NCBI GenBank assembly: GCA_028290945.1
Contig: JAQGIV010000164.1
Location: 1-35,148 of the forward strand
Source: Phenylobacterium sp.
GTDB lineage: Bacteria > Pseudomonadota > Alphaproteobacteria > Caulobacterales > Caulobacteraceae
Direction of reading: 5' to 3'
DNA: 35,148 nucleotides
Shown: positions 1 through 10,146 of the stretch, in pieces
Position numbering within the stretch: the stretch's first letter is position 1
Layout: each line of letters starts with the position of its first letter
Program-made: the position numbers and the translations under genes
Notes under the pieces: generated by a model
Told to the model about the DNA's origin: nothing
Databases searched by the model: none
Seen by the model: the letters and a program-made list of their open reading frames with translations, nothing else

Positions 1-2382
1 CCGGTTGCCGGTCCGGCTGCCCCGCCGGCCGCGGCGGCCCCCGTCGCCGCGCCCAGCGCCGGCGTCCAGCAGGGCGGCGTGGTCCAGCGGATCATCGTCA
101 AGGGCAACGAGCGCATCGAGCCCCAGACCGTCATCTCCTACCTGCCGGTGCAGCCGGGCGACACCATCGACCCGGCCAAGGCGGACCTGGCGCTGAAGGC
201 GCTGTTCCGCACCGACCTGTTCGCCGACGTGAAGATCGACTTCCAGGACGGCGACCTGATCGTCACCATCGTCGAGAACCCGATCATCAACCGGGTGCTG
301 TTCGAGGGGAATTCGAGCCTCAAGGACGACAAGCTGAAGGACGAGGTGAGCGTCCGCCCGCGGGGCATCTTCACGCGCTCCAAGGTGCAGGCCGACGTCG
401 GCCGGATCCTCGAGCTCTATCGCCGCGCGGGCCGCATCTCGGCGACCATCACGCCGCAGATCGTCGAGCTGCCGCAAAAGCGGGTCGACCTGATCTTCAA
501 GATCGACGAGGGCCCGAAGAGCGGCATCCTGCGGGTCAACTTCCTCGGCAACAAGGCCTTCTCCGACAACGACCTGCGCGGCGTCGTCGTGACCGAGGAG
601 TCCAAGTGGTACAAATTCTTCTCCTCCAACGCCAACTACGACCCTGACCGGCTGGAGTACGACAAGGAGCAGCTGCGGAAATTCTACCGCAACCGCGGCT
701 ACTACGACTTCCGGGTGATCTCCTCGGTGGCCGAGCTGGCGCCCGACAAGAACGGCTTCGCCATCACCTACACGGTGGACGAGGGCCCGGAGTACAAGTT
801 CGGCAAGATCAGCGTCGAGACCGAGCTGCAGAAGCTCGACAAGAACGTGCTGGCGGCCCTGGTGCCGATCCAGTCCGGCGAGCTCTACGAGGACCAGCGG
901 CTCGAACAGTCCACCGACGCCCTGACCTTCGCGGCCGGCGCCGCCGGCTTCGCCTTCGTCGACGTGCGTCCGCGATTCACCCGCCATCCGGAGACCGGCA
1001 CGGTCGACGTCACCTTCGACGTGAAGGAAGGCCCGCGGGTCTACGTCGACCGCATCGACATCGTCGGCAACACCCAGACCCTGGACTATGTGATCCGCCG
1101 CGAGCTCGGCATCGCGGAAGGCGACGCCTACAACCGCGCCCTGGTCGACCGCTCGAAGAACCAGATCAAGGCCCTGGGCTTCTTCAAGGACGTCAACATC
1201 ACCGAGACGCCCAGCGCCTCGCCCGACCGCACCAACCTGCAGGTCAAGGTCGAGGAGCAGCCCACCGGCGAGCTGTCGTTCAGCGCCGGCTATTCCTCGG
1301 TCGACCAGCTGGTCATCGACCTGGGCTTCGCCGAGCACAATTTCCGGGGCCGGGGCCAGGACCTGCGGGCCCGCGTCTCCATGGGCTCGCTGCGCCAGCA
1401 GGTGGACTTCTCGTTCACCGAGCCGCGCTTCCAGGGGCGCGACCTCGCGCTCGGCACCGACCTCTTCTACTACAGCTACGACCTGACCCAGTACTCGGCC
1501 TACAAGACCACCTCGATCGGCACCAGCCTGCGGCTCAGCTTCCCGCTCAGCCTGAACTCGCGCGGCAGCGTGGCCTACACGCTGCGCAACGACAATGTGC
1601 AGATCGACCAGAGCCTGTGCGACCCGTCAGCTCAGCTGATCTCGTTCTCGGTCTGCTCGCAGCGCGGCCAGTTCCTCACCTCGTCGCTTGGCTACGGCTA
1701 CCGTATCGACCGCCGGAACGACCCGATCCGCCCGACCCGCGGCTTCACCTTCGGCATCAATCAGGACTTGGCCGGCGTCGGCGGCGACGTGAAGAACCTG
1801 AAGACCGAAGGCGATCTGGCCTGGTACCACGGCTTCTCCAAGAGCTTCATCCTCAGCGTCACCGGCTCGGCCGGCTTCATCGGCGGCTGGGGCGGCGACC
1901 ACATCCGCATCAACGATCGCTTCTACAAGGGCGGCAACACCTTCCGCGGCTTCCAGACCGCCGGCATCGGGCCGCGCGACCTGAGCTTCGGGCGCACCGA
2001 CGCGCTGGGCGGCAAGGCCTACGCCATCGGCTCCATCGAGATGACCATCCCGACCTTCCTGCCCGAGCAGTACGGCATCAAGGCCGCCCTGTTCACCGAC
2101 TTCGGCACGCTCGGCCTGCTGGACTCGGTGGACAAGCGCGCGCCCGTGCTGGTCGACCCCAACGACATCACCAAGGGCTTCGTGAAGGACGCCAGCGGCA
2201 ACCTGCTGCTGGTGTCGAGCCCCGACATCAAGGACGATCTGTCGCTGCGCGCTTCCGCAGGCTTGAAGATCCAGTGGAAATCGCCGATGGGTCCGCTCGA
2301 GTTCGACTTCAGCCAAGTTCTGGTCAAACAGCCTTACGACAAGACCGAACTCTTCCGGTTCTCCACCGCAACCAGGTTCTAA
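1..2382 (+). CDS. bamA: Outer membrane protein assembly factor BamA (5' partial)
   Basis: BamA is the Omp85-family core of the BAM complex, which folds beta-barrel proteins into the outer membrane. The reading frame is open from the first base, so the start codon and signal peptide lie upstream of the window; 793 residues are visible. They begin with a Pro/Ala-rich segment, followed by tandem POTRA-type repeats from about residue 30 to 430 (VQRIIVKGNERI, INRVLFEGNSSL, GILRVNFLGNKAF, YVDRIDIVGNTQT) and a C-terminal D15 surface-antigen barrel. The barrel has the lid-loop motif FRGF (in NTFRGFQTAG) and ends in aromatic F, as expected for a barrel beta-signal. An internal ATG at 79 is not the start, because coding sequence continues upstream of it. 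ompH/skp follows after 5 bp. Seen: frame and motifs. Known: family role. Confidence 0.95.
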   Translation, partial: PVAGPAAPPAAAAPVAAPSAGVQQGGVVQRIIVKGNERIEPQTVISYLPVQPGDTIDPAKADLALKALFRTDLFADVKIDFQDGDLIVTIVENPIINRVLFEGNSSLKDDKLKDEVSVRPRGIFTRSKVQADVGRILELYRRAGRISATITPQIVELPQKRVDLIFKIDEGPKSGILRVNFLGNKAFSDNDLRGVVVTEESKWYKFFSSNANYDPDRLEYDKEQLRKFYRNRGYYDFRVISSVAELAPDKNGFAITYTVDEGPEYKFGKISVETELQKLDKNVLAALVPIQSGELYEDQRLEQSTDALTFAAGAAGFAFVDVRPRFTRHPETGTVDVTFDVKEGPRVYVDRIDIVGNTQTLDYVIRRELGIAEGDAYNRALVDRSKNQIKALGFFKDVNITETPSASPDRTNLQVKVEEQPTGELSFSAGYSSVDQLVIDLGFAEHNFRGRGQDLRARVSMGSLRQQVDFSFTEPRFQGRDLALGTDLFYYSYDLTQYSAYKTTSIGTSLRLSFPLSLNSRGSVAYTLRNDNVQIDQSLCDPSAQLISFSVCSQRGQFLTSSLGYGYRIDRRNDPIRPTRGFTFGINQDLAGVGGDVKNLKTEGDLAWYHGFSKSFILSVTGSAGFIGGWGGDHIRINDRFYKGGNTFRGFQTAGIGPRDLSFGRTDALGGKAYAIGSIEMTIPTFLPEQYGIKAALFTDFGTLGLLDSVDKRAPVLVDPNDITKGFVKDASGNLLLVSSPDIKDDLSLRASAGLKIQWKSPMGPLEFDFSQVLVKQPYDKTELFRFSTATRF

Positions 2383-2387
2383 AACAC

Positions 2388-3056
2388 ATGACTTTCAAGC
2401 CTTTCGTCGCGGCCATCGCCGCGGTCAGCACCCTCGCCCTGAGCTCGAGCGCCCTCGCTCAGGCCGCGGCCGCGCCGCCGCCGGTGAGCCAGGGACCGGT
2501 CATCCCCGGCGTCTGCATCATCTCCATCGAAGGCGCCGTGGCCGGCTCCACGGTCGGCAAGTACGTCGACACCCGCCTGCAGCAGATCGTGCAGCAGGTG
2601 CAGGCCGAGCTCGGCGGCGAACGCACCGCCATCGAGAACGAGGCCCGTGCGCTGGACGGGCAGCGCGGCGCCCTCGACCAGAACACCCTGGAACAGCGCG
2701 GCGCGGCCCTGCAGGTCCGCAACAACGCCCTGCAGCGCAAGGCCCAGCAGCGCGAGCGCGAGGTCCAGGCGACCGAGCAGAAGGCGCTGGCCCGGGTCGG
2801 CGACGAGATGGAGCCGCTGATCCGCCAGGCCTACCAGCAGAAGAACTGCTCGGTGCTGCTGCAGCGCACGGCGGTGGTCATCGCCAACCCGGCCATGGAC
2901 ATCACCCCGCAGGTGGTGGCGGCGCTGAACGTCAAGATCACCCAGTTCGCTTTCGACCGCGAGCGCCTGGACCAGGCGGTTGCGGCTCCGACGGCGCCGC
3001 GTCCGGCGGCCCCTGCGCCGGCGCGTCCGGCCACCCCGGCCCCGACCAAGAAGTAA
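2388..3056 (+). CDS. OmpH/Skp-family periplasmic chaperone
   Basis: This 222-residue exported protein is of the OmpH/Skp type, periplasmic chaperones that hold unfolded outer-membrane proteins for the BAM complex. The start ATG is 5 bp after the bamA stop and gives a clean signal peptide (MTFKPFVAAIAAV..., likely cleaved after SSALA). The mature part begins with VIPGVCIISIEGAVAGS, matching the Skp N-terminal strand. A long Gln/Arg/Glu-rich helical hairpin follows (about residues 60-150), then a closing strand (NCSVLLQRTAVVIANPAMDIT). The tail of about 25 residues is Pro/Ala-rich and low complexity, unlike E. coli Skp. The longer open frame beginning at 1617 is a shadow of bamA. The bamA-skp-lpxD order is the standard proteobacterial arrangement and supports the call. 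Confidence 0.88.
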   Translation: MTFKPFVAAIAAVSTLALSSSALAQAAAAPPPVSQGPVIPGVCIISIEGAVAGSTVGKYVDTRLQQIVQQVQAELGGERTAIENEARALDGQRGALDQNTLEQRGAALQVRNNALQRKAQQREREVQATEQKALARVGDEMEPLIRQAYQQKNCSVLLQRTAVVIANPAMDITPQVVAALNVKITQFAFDRERLDQAVAAPTAPRPAAPAPARPATPAPTKK

Positions 3057-3102
3057 GCAAACCTTCTGATGGAGCGCGCGGATCGGGGATAGGGTGAAAT
3101 CC

Positions 3103-4122
3103 ATGCCCGATCCGCGCTTCTTCGAAGGCCTCGGTCCGGTCACCCTGGGCGAGCTCGCCCGGCTGACCGGGGCGGAGCTGTCCCAGGCCGGGGCGGCTCG
3201 ACGCCCGGTGCGCGCCGTGGCGATCCTCAGCCAGGCCGGCGCGGACACCGTCACCTTCCTGTCCGACCGCAAGCACGCCGAGGCCCTGACCGCGGCCAAG
3301 GCGGTCGCCTGTTTCGTCACGTCCAAGGACGCGGGCCTGCTGCCCGGTGGCTGCGTGGCGCTGATCACCCGCACCCCGCAGGGCGCCTACGCCATCGCCG
3401 CCCAGCGCCTGCACCGCCCGCGGATGATCGCGCCCGGCCCGGCCGTTGCGCCCGACGCGGAGCTGGAGGACGGCGTGGTCGTGGCGCCCGGCGCGGTGAT
3501 CGGCGCGGGCGCCCGCATCGGCCGCGGCACGGTCATCGGGGCCAATGCGGTGATCGGGGCCGGCGTCGCCATCGGCCGCGACGGTTCGGTAGGCGCCGGG
3601 GTCTCCATCGCCTGCGCCCTGGTCGGCGACCGGGTGAAGATCCTGGCCGGCGCGGTGATCGGCGAGGCCGGATTCGGCGCCACGGTGGGGCCGCACGGCC
3701 TGATCGACATCCCCCAGCTCGGCCGCGTGATCCTGCAGGACGGCGTCACCGTCGGGGCCAACACCTGCATCGACCGCGGCGCCTTCGACGACACGGTGAT
3801 CGGCGAGAACACCAAGATCGACAATATGGTGCAGATCGCCCACAACGTGCGCATCGGGCGCAACTGCGCGATCGCCGCGCACACCGGCATCTCCGGCAGC
3901 GTGACCATCGGCGACGGCGCCCAGTTCGGCGGCAAGGTCGGCATTGCCGATCACATAACCATCGGCGACGGCGCCCGGCTCGGCGCTGCGGCGGGCGTGA
4001 TGAAGGACGTTCCCGCCGGGGAAACCTGGGGCGGCTTCCCCGCACAGCCCATCCGCAGCTGGCTGCGCGAGAACATCTGGCTCAGCCGTATGGCCAGCCG
4101 CAAGGAGAGGGCGGGCGAATGA
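3103..4122 (+). CDS. lpxD: UDP-3-O-(3-hydroxyacyl)glucosamine N-acyltransferase LpxD
   Basis: LpxD adds the second, N-linked hydroxyacyl chain from acyl-ACP during lipid A synthesis on the cytosolic side. The product is 339 residues, like E. coli LpxD (341). It has an N-terminal uridine-binding domain (about 1-105), then a left-handed beta-helix of hexapeptide repeats ([20 protein letters not shown] and so on), and a C-terminal helix. The catalytic histidine is visible in VQIAHN (H247), equivalent to H239 of E. coli. I chose ATG 3103 because family members begin close to MPDPRFFE; an in-frame GTG at 3094 would add three residues and is possible. The stop overlaps the fabZ start by 4 bp (ATGA), indicating translational coupling. 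Confidence 0.95.
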   Translation: MPDPRFFEGLGPVTLGELARLTGAELSQAGAARRPVRAVAILSQAGADTVTFLSDRKHAEALTAAKAVACFVTSKDAGLLPGGCVALITRTPQGAYAIAAQRLHRPRMIAPGPAVAPDAELEDGVVVAPGAVIGAGARIGRGTVIGANAVIGAGVAIGRDGSVGAGVSIACALVGDRVKILAGAVIGEAGFGATVGPHGLIDIPQLGRVILQDGVTVGANTCIDRGAFDDTVIGENTKIDNMVQIAHNVRIGRNCAIAAHTGISGSVTIGDGAQFGGKVGIADHITIGDGARLGAAAGVMKDVPAGETWGGFPAQPIRSWLRENIWLSRMASRKERAGE

Positions 4123-4589
4123 GCCGCAAGGCGCCGACGGTCGAGAGCGACAGCGCGATCGACATCACCGAGATCCTCGCCCGGATCCCGCATCGCTATC
4201 CCATGCTGCTGGTCGACCGCTGCGAAGAGTATCGGCCCAACCAGTCGATCGTCGGCATCAAGTGCGTCAGCGTCAACGAGCCCTTCTTCCAGGGCCATTT
4301 CCCCGGCTATCCGGTGATGCCCGGCGTGCTGATCGTCGAGGCCCTGGCGCAGAGCGGCGCGGTGCTGATGTCCAAGTCCCTGGAGGTCGACGTCGGCGGC
4401 AAGGCGATCTTCTTCATGTCGCTGGACAACTGCCGCTTCCGTGCGCCGGTGCGGCCGGGCGACGTGATCCGGCTGAACGTCGAGGTGCTGCGGGCGCGCG
4501 GCGACGTGTTCAAGTTCCGTGGCAAGGCCACCGTCGGCGATAAGGTCGCCGCCGAAGCGGAGTTCGCCGCCATGGTCGTGGAGACGTAA
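4119..4589 (+). CDS. fabZ: 3-hydroxyacyl-ACP dehydratase FabZ
   Basis: FabZ dehydrates 3-hydroxyacyl-ACP to trans-2-enoyl-ACP in fatty acid elongation. Inside the lpx operon it sits at the branch point where hydroxyacyl-ACP goes either to membrane lipid or to lipid A. The 156-residue hot-dog-fold protein carries the signature [20 protein letters not shown] with catalytic H60 and E74, and the N-terminal [12 protein letters not shown] helix/strand typical of the family. It starts inside the lpxD stop (ATGA overlap) and ends 2 bp before lpxA, so the three genes are almost certainly co-translated. Length and motifs are ordinary for the family. Confidence 0.96.
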   Translation: MSRKAPTVESDSAIDITEILARIPHRYPMLLVDRCEEYRPNQSIVGIKCVSVNEPFFQGHFPGYPVMPGVLIVEALAQSGAVLMSKSLEVDVGGKAIFFMSLDNCRFRAPVRPGDVIRLNVEVLRARGDVFKFRGKATVGDKVAAEAEFAAMVVET

Positions 4590-4591
4590 GC

Positions 4592-5389
4592 TTGAGCGTA
4601 GAGGTCCATTCCACCGCCATCGTCGCCAAGGGCGCGGAGCTGGCCGACGGCGTCTCGATCGGCCCGTTCTGCGTGATCAGCGAGCACGCCAAGATCGGCC
4701 CGCGCACCCAGCTCCTGGCCCATGTGGTCGTCGAGGGGCACACCACCATCGGCGCCGACTGCACCGTCCGCAACTTCGCCAACCTGGGCGGGCCGCCGCA
4801 CCACACCGGCTACAGGGGCGAGCCGACCGAGCTGATCATCGGCGACCGCAACAAGATCTGGGAACATGTCACCATGCACATCGGCACGGTCGATGGCGGC
4901 GCCGCGACCCGGGTCGGCGAGGACGGCATGTTCATGGCCACCTCCCACGTGGGCCACGACTGCGAGGTCGGCGACAACGTGATCCTGGCCCACTCCGCCA
5001 CCCTGGGCGGCCACGTCACCATCGGCGACTTCGTGATGGTCAGCGGCCTGGCCGCCGTCCACCAGTACTGCCGGGTCGGGCGCTATTCGTTCATCGGCGG
5101 CCTGGCGGCGGTGACCAAGGACGTGATCCCCTACGGCCTGGTGTGGGGCAACCATGCCCACCTGGAGGGCCTGAACCTGGTGGGCCTGAAGCGCCGCGAC
5201 TTCGGCCGCGAGACCATCTCCGAGCTGCGCTCCGCCTACCGGTTGCTGTTCGCGGAGGAGGGCACCTTCCAGGAGCGGATCGACGACACCGCCACCACCT
5301 TCGGCCACTCCGCCCCGGTGATGGAGATCATCGACTTCATCCGCGCCGAGGCCGGCCGTCCGCTCTGCCTGCCCGAACGCGAAGTGTGA
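4592..5389 (+). CDS. lpxA: UDP-N-acetylglucosamine acyltransferase LpxA
   Basis: LpxA performs the first step of lipid A synthesis, O-acylation of UDP-GlcNAc from 3-hydroxyacyl-ACP. The product is 265 residues with a left-handed beta-helix of hexapeptide repeats ([25 protein letters not shown]) and a C-terminal helical region. The catalytic histidine of the HxxHDC motif is visible in SHVGHDC (H122, equivalent to E. coli H125). The start is a TTG at 4592. It is preferred because the N-terminus [17 protein letters not shown] aligns with the family (E. coli begins near MIDKSAFVHPTA), and the previous gene ends 2 bp upstream. A weak TTG start in a coupled operon may lower LpxA yield relative to FabZ; that is inference. 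Confidence 0.95.
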   Translation: MSVEVHSTAIVAKGAELADGVSIGPFCVISEHAKIGPRTQLLAHVVVEGHTTIGADCTVRNFANLGGPPHHTGYRGEPTELIIGDRNKIWEHVTMHIGTVDGGAATRVGEDGMFMATSHVGHDCEVGDNVILAHSATLGGHVTIGDFVMVSGLAAVHQYCRVGRYSFIGGLAAVTKDVIPYGLVWGNHAHLEGLNLVGLKRRDFGRETISELRSAYRLLFAEEGTFQERIDDTATTFGHSAPVMEIIDFIRAEAGRPLCLPEREV

Positions 5390-6219
5390 TGAAGAAGCTG
5401 GGCCTGATCGCCGGCGGCGGCGGTCTGCCGGTGGAGATCGCCGAGCACTGCCGGCGCTCGGGCCGCGAGCTGTTCGTCATCCGCCTGAAGGGGTTCGCCG
5501 GGCCCGAGCTCGCACCCTACGCCGGCGCCACCGTGGGCATCGCCGAGCTCGGCAAATGCTTCAAGCTGCTGCGTCGCGCCGGCTGCGAGACGGTCTGCCT
5601 GGTGGGCAATGTGGCGCGCCCCGACTTCGCGGCCCTGGTCCCTGACCTGCGTGGCCTCGCCGCCCTGCCGGGCGCGATCCTGGCGGCGACGAAGGGCGAC
5701 GACGCCCTGCTGCGCTTCCTGATCCACGAGTTCGAGAAGGACGGCTTCCACGTCGAAGGCGCCCACCAGGTCATGGAGGACCTGACCCTGCCGGCCGGCC
5801 TGCTCGGCGCGCGGTCGCCCAGCGAGCGGGACCGCAGCGACGCCGCCCGCGCCCTGGAGGTCGCCCGCGCCATCGGCCAGTTGGATATCGGCCAGGCGGC
5901 CGTGGTCTGCCGCGGCCTGGTGCTGGCGGTGGAGGCTCAGGAGGGCACCGCCGCCATGCTGGCCCGGGTCGGCGAGCTGCCCGAGGCGGTGCGCGGCAAG
6001 CCCGGCGACAGCGCCGGGGTGCTGGCCAAGGCGCCCAAGCCGATCCAGGAGACCCGCGTGGACATGCCGACCATTGGCCTGGCCACCATCCACGCCTGCG
6101 CCAGCGTCGGGTTGGCCGGCATCGTCGGCGAGGCCGGGCGGTTGATCGTGCTGGACCGCGAGGCGGTGATCGAAGCCGCCGACCAGCTCGGCCTGTTCAT
6201 CCTGGGCGTGGAGCCCTAG
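5389..6219 (+). CDS. lpxI: UDP-2,3-diacylglucosamine pyrophosphatase LpxI
   Basis: LpxI hydrolyses UDP-2,3-diacylglucosamine to 2,3-diacylglucosamine-1-phosphate (lipid X). It replaces the unrelated LpxH in alphaproteobacteria; the founding member is the Caulobacter crescentus enzyme. The 276-residue protein begins KKLGLIAGGGGLP and has the C-terminal catalytic domain segment QETRVDMPTIG. The aspartate there is residue 225, the same number as the essential Asp225 reported for the Caulobacter enzyme. The start ATG shares one base with the lpxA stop (TGATG). The much longer open frame starting at 4519 is an extension through lpxA and is not the gene. Its presence between lpxA and lpxB explains why no lpxH is needed in this cluster. 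Confidence 0.94.
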   Translation: MKKLGLIAGGGGLPVEIAEHCRRSGRELFVIRLKGFAGPELAPYAGATVGIAELGKCFKLLRRAGCETVCLVGNVARPDFAALVPDLRGLAALPGAILAATKGDDALLRFLIHEFEKDGFHVEGAHQVMEDLTLPAGLLGARSPSERDRSDAARALEVARAIGQLDIGQAAVVCRGLVLAVEAQEGTAAMLARVGELPEAVRGKPGDSAGVLAKAPKPIQETRVDMPTIGLATIHACASVGLAGIVGEAGRLIVLDREAVIEAADQLGLFILGVEP

Positions 6220-6223
6220 GCGC

Positions 6224-7390
6224 GTGGCCCGGCCGCTGACCGTCATGCTGGTGGCGGCGGAAGCCTCCGGCGACGACCGCGGCGCGGGCCTGGCGCGGGC
6301 CCTGAAGCGCCGGCTGGGCGACGGCGTCCGCTTCGTGGGCGTCGGCGGCGCGCGGATGGCCGCCGAGGGCGTCGCGAGCCCCTTCGACATCGCCGAGCTG
6401 TCGATCCTCGGCCTGCTGGAGGGCCTGCTGGCCTATCCCCGCGTGGTGCGCCGCGCCGATCAGACCGCCGCCATCGCCGCCCGCGAAAAGCCGGACGTGG
6501 CCGTCCTGATCGACTCCTGGGGCTTCACCCTGCGGGTCGCCCAGCGGCTCAGGAAGCTCGACCCCAGGCTGCCGCTGATCAAGTACGTCGGCCCGCAGGT
6601 CTGGGCCTCGCGGCCGGGCCGCGCCAGGACCCTGGCCCGCGCCGTCGACCACCTGCTCTCCATCCACGCCTTCGATGCGCCCTGGTTCGAGGCCGCGGGC
6701 CTGCCGGTCACCTTCGTCGGCAACGCGGCCCTGACGCTGGACTTCTCCAAGGCCGATCCGGACCGCCTGCGCGCCGCGATCGGGGCCGCCCCCGGAGAGC
6801 CGATCCTCACCGTCCTGCCCGGCAGCCGGCCCAGCGAGATCGCCCGCGTCCTGCCGGCCTTCGAGGCCGCGGTGACCCTCCTCAAGGCCGACCGCCCCGA
6901 GCTGCACATCGTGGTGCCCGCCGCCCCGACCGTGCTGGACGCGGTGAAGGCCCGCGTCGCCGGCTGGCCGCACCGGGCGCATGTGATCGAGGGCGAGGCC
7001 GGCAAGCTCGACGCCATGAAGGCCGCGACGGTCGCTCTAGCCTGCTCCGGCACCGTCACCACCGAGCTGGCCCTGGCCGGCGCGCCCATGGTGGTCGGCT
7101 ACCGGCTGGGACCCGTGACCTACGCCATCCTCAAGCGGCTGATCCGCACGCGGTACGTGACCCTGTTCAACATCGCCGCCCAGGCCTTCGTCGCCCCCGA
7201 GCTGATCCAGGACCGCTGCAACGGGCCGGAGCTGGCCGCCGAGGTGGCCCGGCGGCTCGACGACCCGCAGCTGCGCGCCGCCCAGGTCGCGGCCCAGTCC
7301 GCCGCCCTCGACAAAATGGGCCGCGGCGGCCCGGATCCCTCCGAAGCCGCCGCGGCCGCCGTCCTGAAGATCGTGGAAGCGCGCGGCTAG
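6224..7390 (+). CDS. lpxB: Lipid-A-disaccharide synthase LpxB
   Basis: LpxB condenses lipid X with UDP-2,3-diacylglucosamine to form the lipid A disaccharide at the inner membrane face. It is a GT19-family glycosyltransferase. The product is 388 residues. Family motifs seen are [17 protein letters not shown] at the N-terminus, [14 protein letters not shown] mid-protein, and [11 protein letters not shown] plus [11 protein letters not shown] in the C-terminal nucleotide-binding half. The start is a GTG 4 bp after the lpxI stop; it gives [15 protein letters not shown], matching the usual N-terminus, whereas the next ATG (6245) would cut into the first strand. The stop codon overlaps the convergent gltA stop codon. 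It is the last gene of the lipid A operon. Confidence 0.95.
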   Translation: MARPLTVMLVAAEASGDDRGAGLARALKRRLGDGVRFVGVGGARMAAEGVASPFDIAELSILGLLEGLLAYPRVVRRADQTAAIAAREKPDVAVLIDSWGFTLRVAQRLRKLDPRLPLIKYVGPQVWASRPGRARTLARAVDHLLSIHAFDAPWFEAAGLPVTFVGNAALTLDFSKADPDRLRAAIGAAPGEPILTVLPGSRPSEIARVLPAFEAAVTLLKADRPELHIVVPAAPTVLDAVKARVAGWPHRAHVIEGEAGKLDAMKAATVALACSGTVTTELALAGAPMVVGYRLGPVTYAILKRLIRTRYVTLFNIAAQAFVAPELIQDRCNGPELAAEVARRLDDPQLRAAQVAAQSAALDKMGRGGPDPSEAAAAAVLKIVEARG

Positions 7391-7396
7391 CCGCGC
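7381..7396. other. 16-bp perfect palindrome across the lpxB/gltA stop codons
   Basis: The sequence centred on CTAG at 7387-7390 (arms GCGCGG and CCGCGC) is a perfect palindrome. It contains the TAG stop of lpxB on the plus strand and the TAG stop of gltA on the minus strand. There is no intergenic space and no T-run, so it does not look like a classical terminator. A short 6-bp stem with a 4-nt loop could form in either transcript. Its function is unknown; it may simply be a by-product of the shared stop. Confidence 0.5.
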
Positions 7397-8670
7397 TTGG
7401 CCACCGGCACGTAGTCGCGCTGCACGGCGCCGGTGTAGAGCTGCCGCGGGCGGCTGATCTTCTGCGCCGGGTCCTCGATCATCTCCTTCCACTGGGCGAT
7501 CCAGCCCACGGTGCGGGCGACCGCGAACAGCACCGTGAACATCTCGGGCGGGAAGCCCAGGGCGCGCAGGGTGATGCCGGAATAGAAGTCGACGTTCGGG
7601 TAGAGTTTGCGCTCGATGAAATAGGGGTCGTTGAGCGCGATCTTCTCGAGCTCCATGGCGACCTTCAGCAGCGGGTCGTCGCTGTCGCCGATCTCGTCGA
7701 GCACCTCGTGACAGGTCTTCTGCATGACCGTCGCGCGGGGGTCGTAGTTCTTGTAGACCCGGTGGCCGAAGCCCATCAGCCGGTAGCGGCGGTCTTTCAC
7801 GCCCTGGACGTATTCCGGGATGCGGTCGACCGTGCCGATCTCCATCAGCATCTTCAGCGCTTCCTCGTTCGCCCCGCCGTGCGCCGGGCCCCAGAGGCAG
7901 GCGATGCCGGCGGCGATGCAGGCGAACGGATTGGCGCCCGAGGAGCCCGCCGTGCGCACCGTCGAGGTCGACGCGTTCTGCTCGTGGTCGGCGTGCAGGA
8001 TGAAGATGCGGTCCATGGCGCGCGTCAGCACCGGATTGGCCTTCCAGTCCTCGGCCGGCACCGAGAAGCACATCTTCAGGAAGTTCTCGGCGTAGGAGAG
8101 CTCGTTGCGCGGATGCACGAAGGGCTGGCCGCGGAAGTATTTGAAGGCCCGGGCCGCGATGGTCGGCATCTTGGCGATCATCCGGTGGGCGGAGATCATC
8201 CGCTGCTCGGGATCCTCGACGTTGGTGCTGTCGTGGTAGAAGGCCGACAACGCCCCGACCGCGCCGGTCATGATCGCCATCGGGTGAGCATCCCGACGGA
8301 AGCCCTGGAAAAACCTATCGAACTGCTCGTGCAGCATGGTGTGGTAGGTGATGTTGCGGTCGAACTCGGCGAACTCCGCCGCGGTCGGCAGCTCGCCGTG
8401 CAGCAGCAGGTAGCAGACCTCCAGGAAGCTCGACTGCTCGGCCAGCTGGTCGATGGGGTAGCCGCGGTGGAGCAGTATCCCCTTGTCACCATCGATGAAG
8501 GTGATCTTGCTCTCGCACGAGGCCGTCGAGGTGTAGCCGGGGTCGTAGGTGAAGGTGTCGCTGTCGGCGTAATATTTGCGGATGTCGACCACGTCGGGAC
8601 CCAGCGTGCCCTTGAGCACCGGCAGGTCGATGGTCTTGCCGCCGATATCGATCTTCGCCGAGTCGCCCAT
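7387..8670 (-). CDS. gltA: Citrate synthase GltA
   Basis: Citrate synthase condenses acetyl-CoA and oxaloacetate, the entry reaction of the TCA cycle. The 427-residue protein is the long, Gram-negative type II form, with an N-terminal beta-rich domain ([25 protein letters not shown]). Catalytic residues are recognisable as histidine in [11 protein letters not shown], histidine in [14 protein letters not shown] and aspartate in NVDFYSGI. The length equals E. coli GltA (427), which supports the ATG at 8668-8670. gltX lies upstream on the same strand with a gap of 57 bp. The 3' end overlaps the lpxB stop convergently. The location next to lpxB and gltX is the order I remember from other alphaproteobacteria. 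Confidence 0.97.
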   Translation of the reverse strand: MGDSAKIDIGGKTIDLPVLKGTLGPDVVDIRKYYADSDTFTYDPGYTSTASCESKITFIDGDKGILLHRGYPIDQLAEQSSFLEVCYLLLHGELPTAAEFAEFDRNITYHTMLHEQFDRFFQGFRRDAHPMAIMTGAVGALSAFYHDSTNVEDPEQRMISAHRMIAKMPTIAARAFKYFRGQPFVHPRNELSYAENFLKMCFSVPAEDWKANPVLTRAMDRIFILHADHEQNASTSTVRTAGSSGANPFACIAAGIACLWGPAHGGANEEALKMLMEIGTVDRIPEYVQGVKDRRYRLMGFGHRVYKNYDPRATVMQKTCHEVLDEIGDSDDPLLKVAMELEKIALNDPYFIERKLYPNVDFYSGITLRALGFPPEMFTVLFAVARTVGWIAQWKEMIEDPAQKISRPRQLYTGAVQRDYVPVAKRG

Positions 8671-8727
8671 GCGGACCCCCTGAGACGTGAGAGGCTGAAA
8701 CGCCTGTTCGAACGGCCTTATAGCGTT

Positions 8728-10146
8728 TTACCGCACTTGCGAAAGAGCATCGTCGAGGCGGCCGAGGCTTTCGTCTTTCCCCAGCGACACCAGGGTGCTC
8801 GCCAGGTCCGGCGCGGGCGAGCCGCCGCCCAGCACCATGCGCAGCGGCGCGCCGAATTTGCCGATGCCCACGCCCTCGCGCTCGGCGAACGCGCGGATGC
8901 GGGCTTCCAGGCCCGCAACGCTCCAGTCGGAGGCCTCGGCGAGGTCGTCGCGCAGGCGGCCAAGGCGGCCGCGGACCTCCTCGCTCAGCATCTCCTGGGC
9001 CTTGGGCGGCAGCTCCAGCGGCCGGGTCTTCAGCACGAAGACCACCGCGTCGGCCAGGTCGAGCAGGGTCTTGGCCCCGTCCCTGACGAGGGGGATCACG
9101 CGTTCCAGCAGCGCCCGGTCCGTGCTCTTCAGCTTCCAGTCGCGGCTTTCCAGGATCGGCCAGGTCAGGTCGACCAGCCGGCCCGCGTCGGCCTCGCGGA
9201 TATAGTGGTTGTTCAGGTGGTTGAGCTTGTCCCAGTCCAGGCGGGCCGGCGCGCTGACCACGTGCTTGATGTCGAACCACTGGGTGGCCTGGGCGTCGGA
9301 GAAGATCTCGTCGTCGCCGTGGCCCCAGCCCAGCTTGGCCAGGTAGTTGCGCATGGCTTCCGGCAGGTAGCCCATGTCGGCGAACTCGCTCACCGCCTGC
9401 GCCCCATGGCGCTTGGAGAGCTTGGTCCCGTCCGGCCCGTGGATCAGCGGCAGGTGCGCCCAGACCGGCACGTCCCAGCCCAGCCCCTGGTAGATCAGGC
9501 TCTGGCGGGCGGCGTTGTTCAGGTGGTCGTCGCCGCGGATCACGTGGGTGACGCCCATCTCGTGGTCGTCGACCACCACGGCCAGGTTGTAGGTCGGCGA
9601 GCCGTCGGTGCGCAGCAGGATCAGGTCGTCGAGGTTCTCGTTCTGGAAGCGCACCTCGCCCTTCACCTGGTCGTCCACCAGGGTCTCGCCGGTCAGCGGC
9701 GCCTTCAGCCGCACCACGAACGGCCGGTCCGGCGCGTCGTTGGGCGAGCGATCGCGCCAGGGGGAGCGCACCACCCGGCCCTCGGCGCGGGCCGCCTCGC
9801 GCTCGGCCTCCAGCTCCTCCGGCGTCATGAAGTCCCGGTAGGCGCCGCCGCGGGCCAGCAGCTCGTCCACCGCCGTACGGTGGCGGTCGGCGCGGGCGTA
9901 CTGGAACACCGGCGTCTCGTCGGCCTCCAGCCCCAGCCACTTCAGGCCCTCGAAGATCACCTGCACGGCGGCCTCGGTGGAGCGCTCGCGGTCGGTGTCC
10001 TCGATGCGCAGCAGGAACTTGCCGCCGGTGTGGCGGGCATAAAGCCAGTTGAAAAGCGCGGTGCGGGCCGTGCCAATGTGCATCATGCCCGTGGGCGAGG
10101 GGGCGATCCGGGTGACGACAGGGCCTTTGGGGGAACGGTCTGGCAT
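8728..10146 (-). CDS. gltX: Glutamyl-tRNA synthetase
   Basis: This class Ib aminoacyl-tRNA synthetase charges tRNA-Glu; many alphaproteobacteria also use such enzymes to misacylate tRNA-Gln for later amidation. The product is 472 residues. The HIGH-type signature is seen near the N-terminus (RIAPSPTGMMHIGTARTA), then LLRIEDTDRERS, and the KMSKS-type loop as DGTKLSKRHGA. The C-terminal anticodon-binding region follows. The ATG at 10144-10146 gives MPDRSPKGPVVTRIAPSPTG. An in-frame TTG further upstream (10221) would add a 25-residue extension with no family support. No convincing Shine-Dalgarno precedes this ATG, and it overlaps the divergent comEC start. Any gltX promoter must lie within comEC coding sequence. 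Confidence 0.96.
   Translation of the reverse strand: MPDRSPKGPVVTRIAPSPTGMMHIGTARTALFNWLYARHTGGKFLLRIEDTDRERSTEAAVQVIFEGLKWLGLEADETPVFQYARADRHRTAVDELLARGGAYRDFMTPEELEAEREAARAEGRVVRSPWRDRSPNDAPDRPFVVRLKAPLTGETLVDDQVKGEVRFQNENLDDLILLRTDGSPTYNLAVVVDDHEMGVTHVIRGDDHLNNAARQSLIYQGLGWDVPVWAHLPLIHGPDGTKLSKRHGAQAVSEFADMGYLPEAMRNYLAKLGWGHGDDEIFSDAQATQWFDIKHVVSAPARLDWDKLNHLNNHYIREADAGRLVDLTWPILESRDWKLKSTDRALLERVIPLVRDGAKTLLDLADAVVFVLKTRPLELPPKAQEMLSEEVRGRLGRLRDDLAEASDWSVAGLEARIRAFAEREGVGIGKFGAPLRMVLGGGSPAPDLASTLVSLGKDESLGRLDDALSQVR

Noticed and set aside
1617..2387. Long plus-strand frame running into ompH/skp
   Set aside because: It is the shadow of bamA in another frame. The real ompH/skp start is ATG 2388 with a signal peptide.
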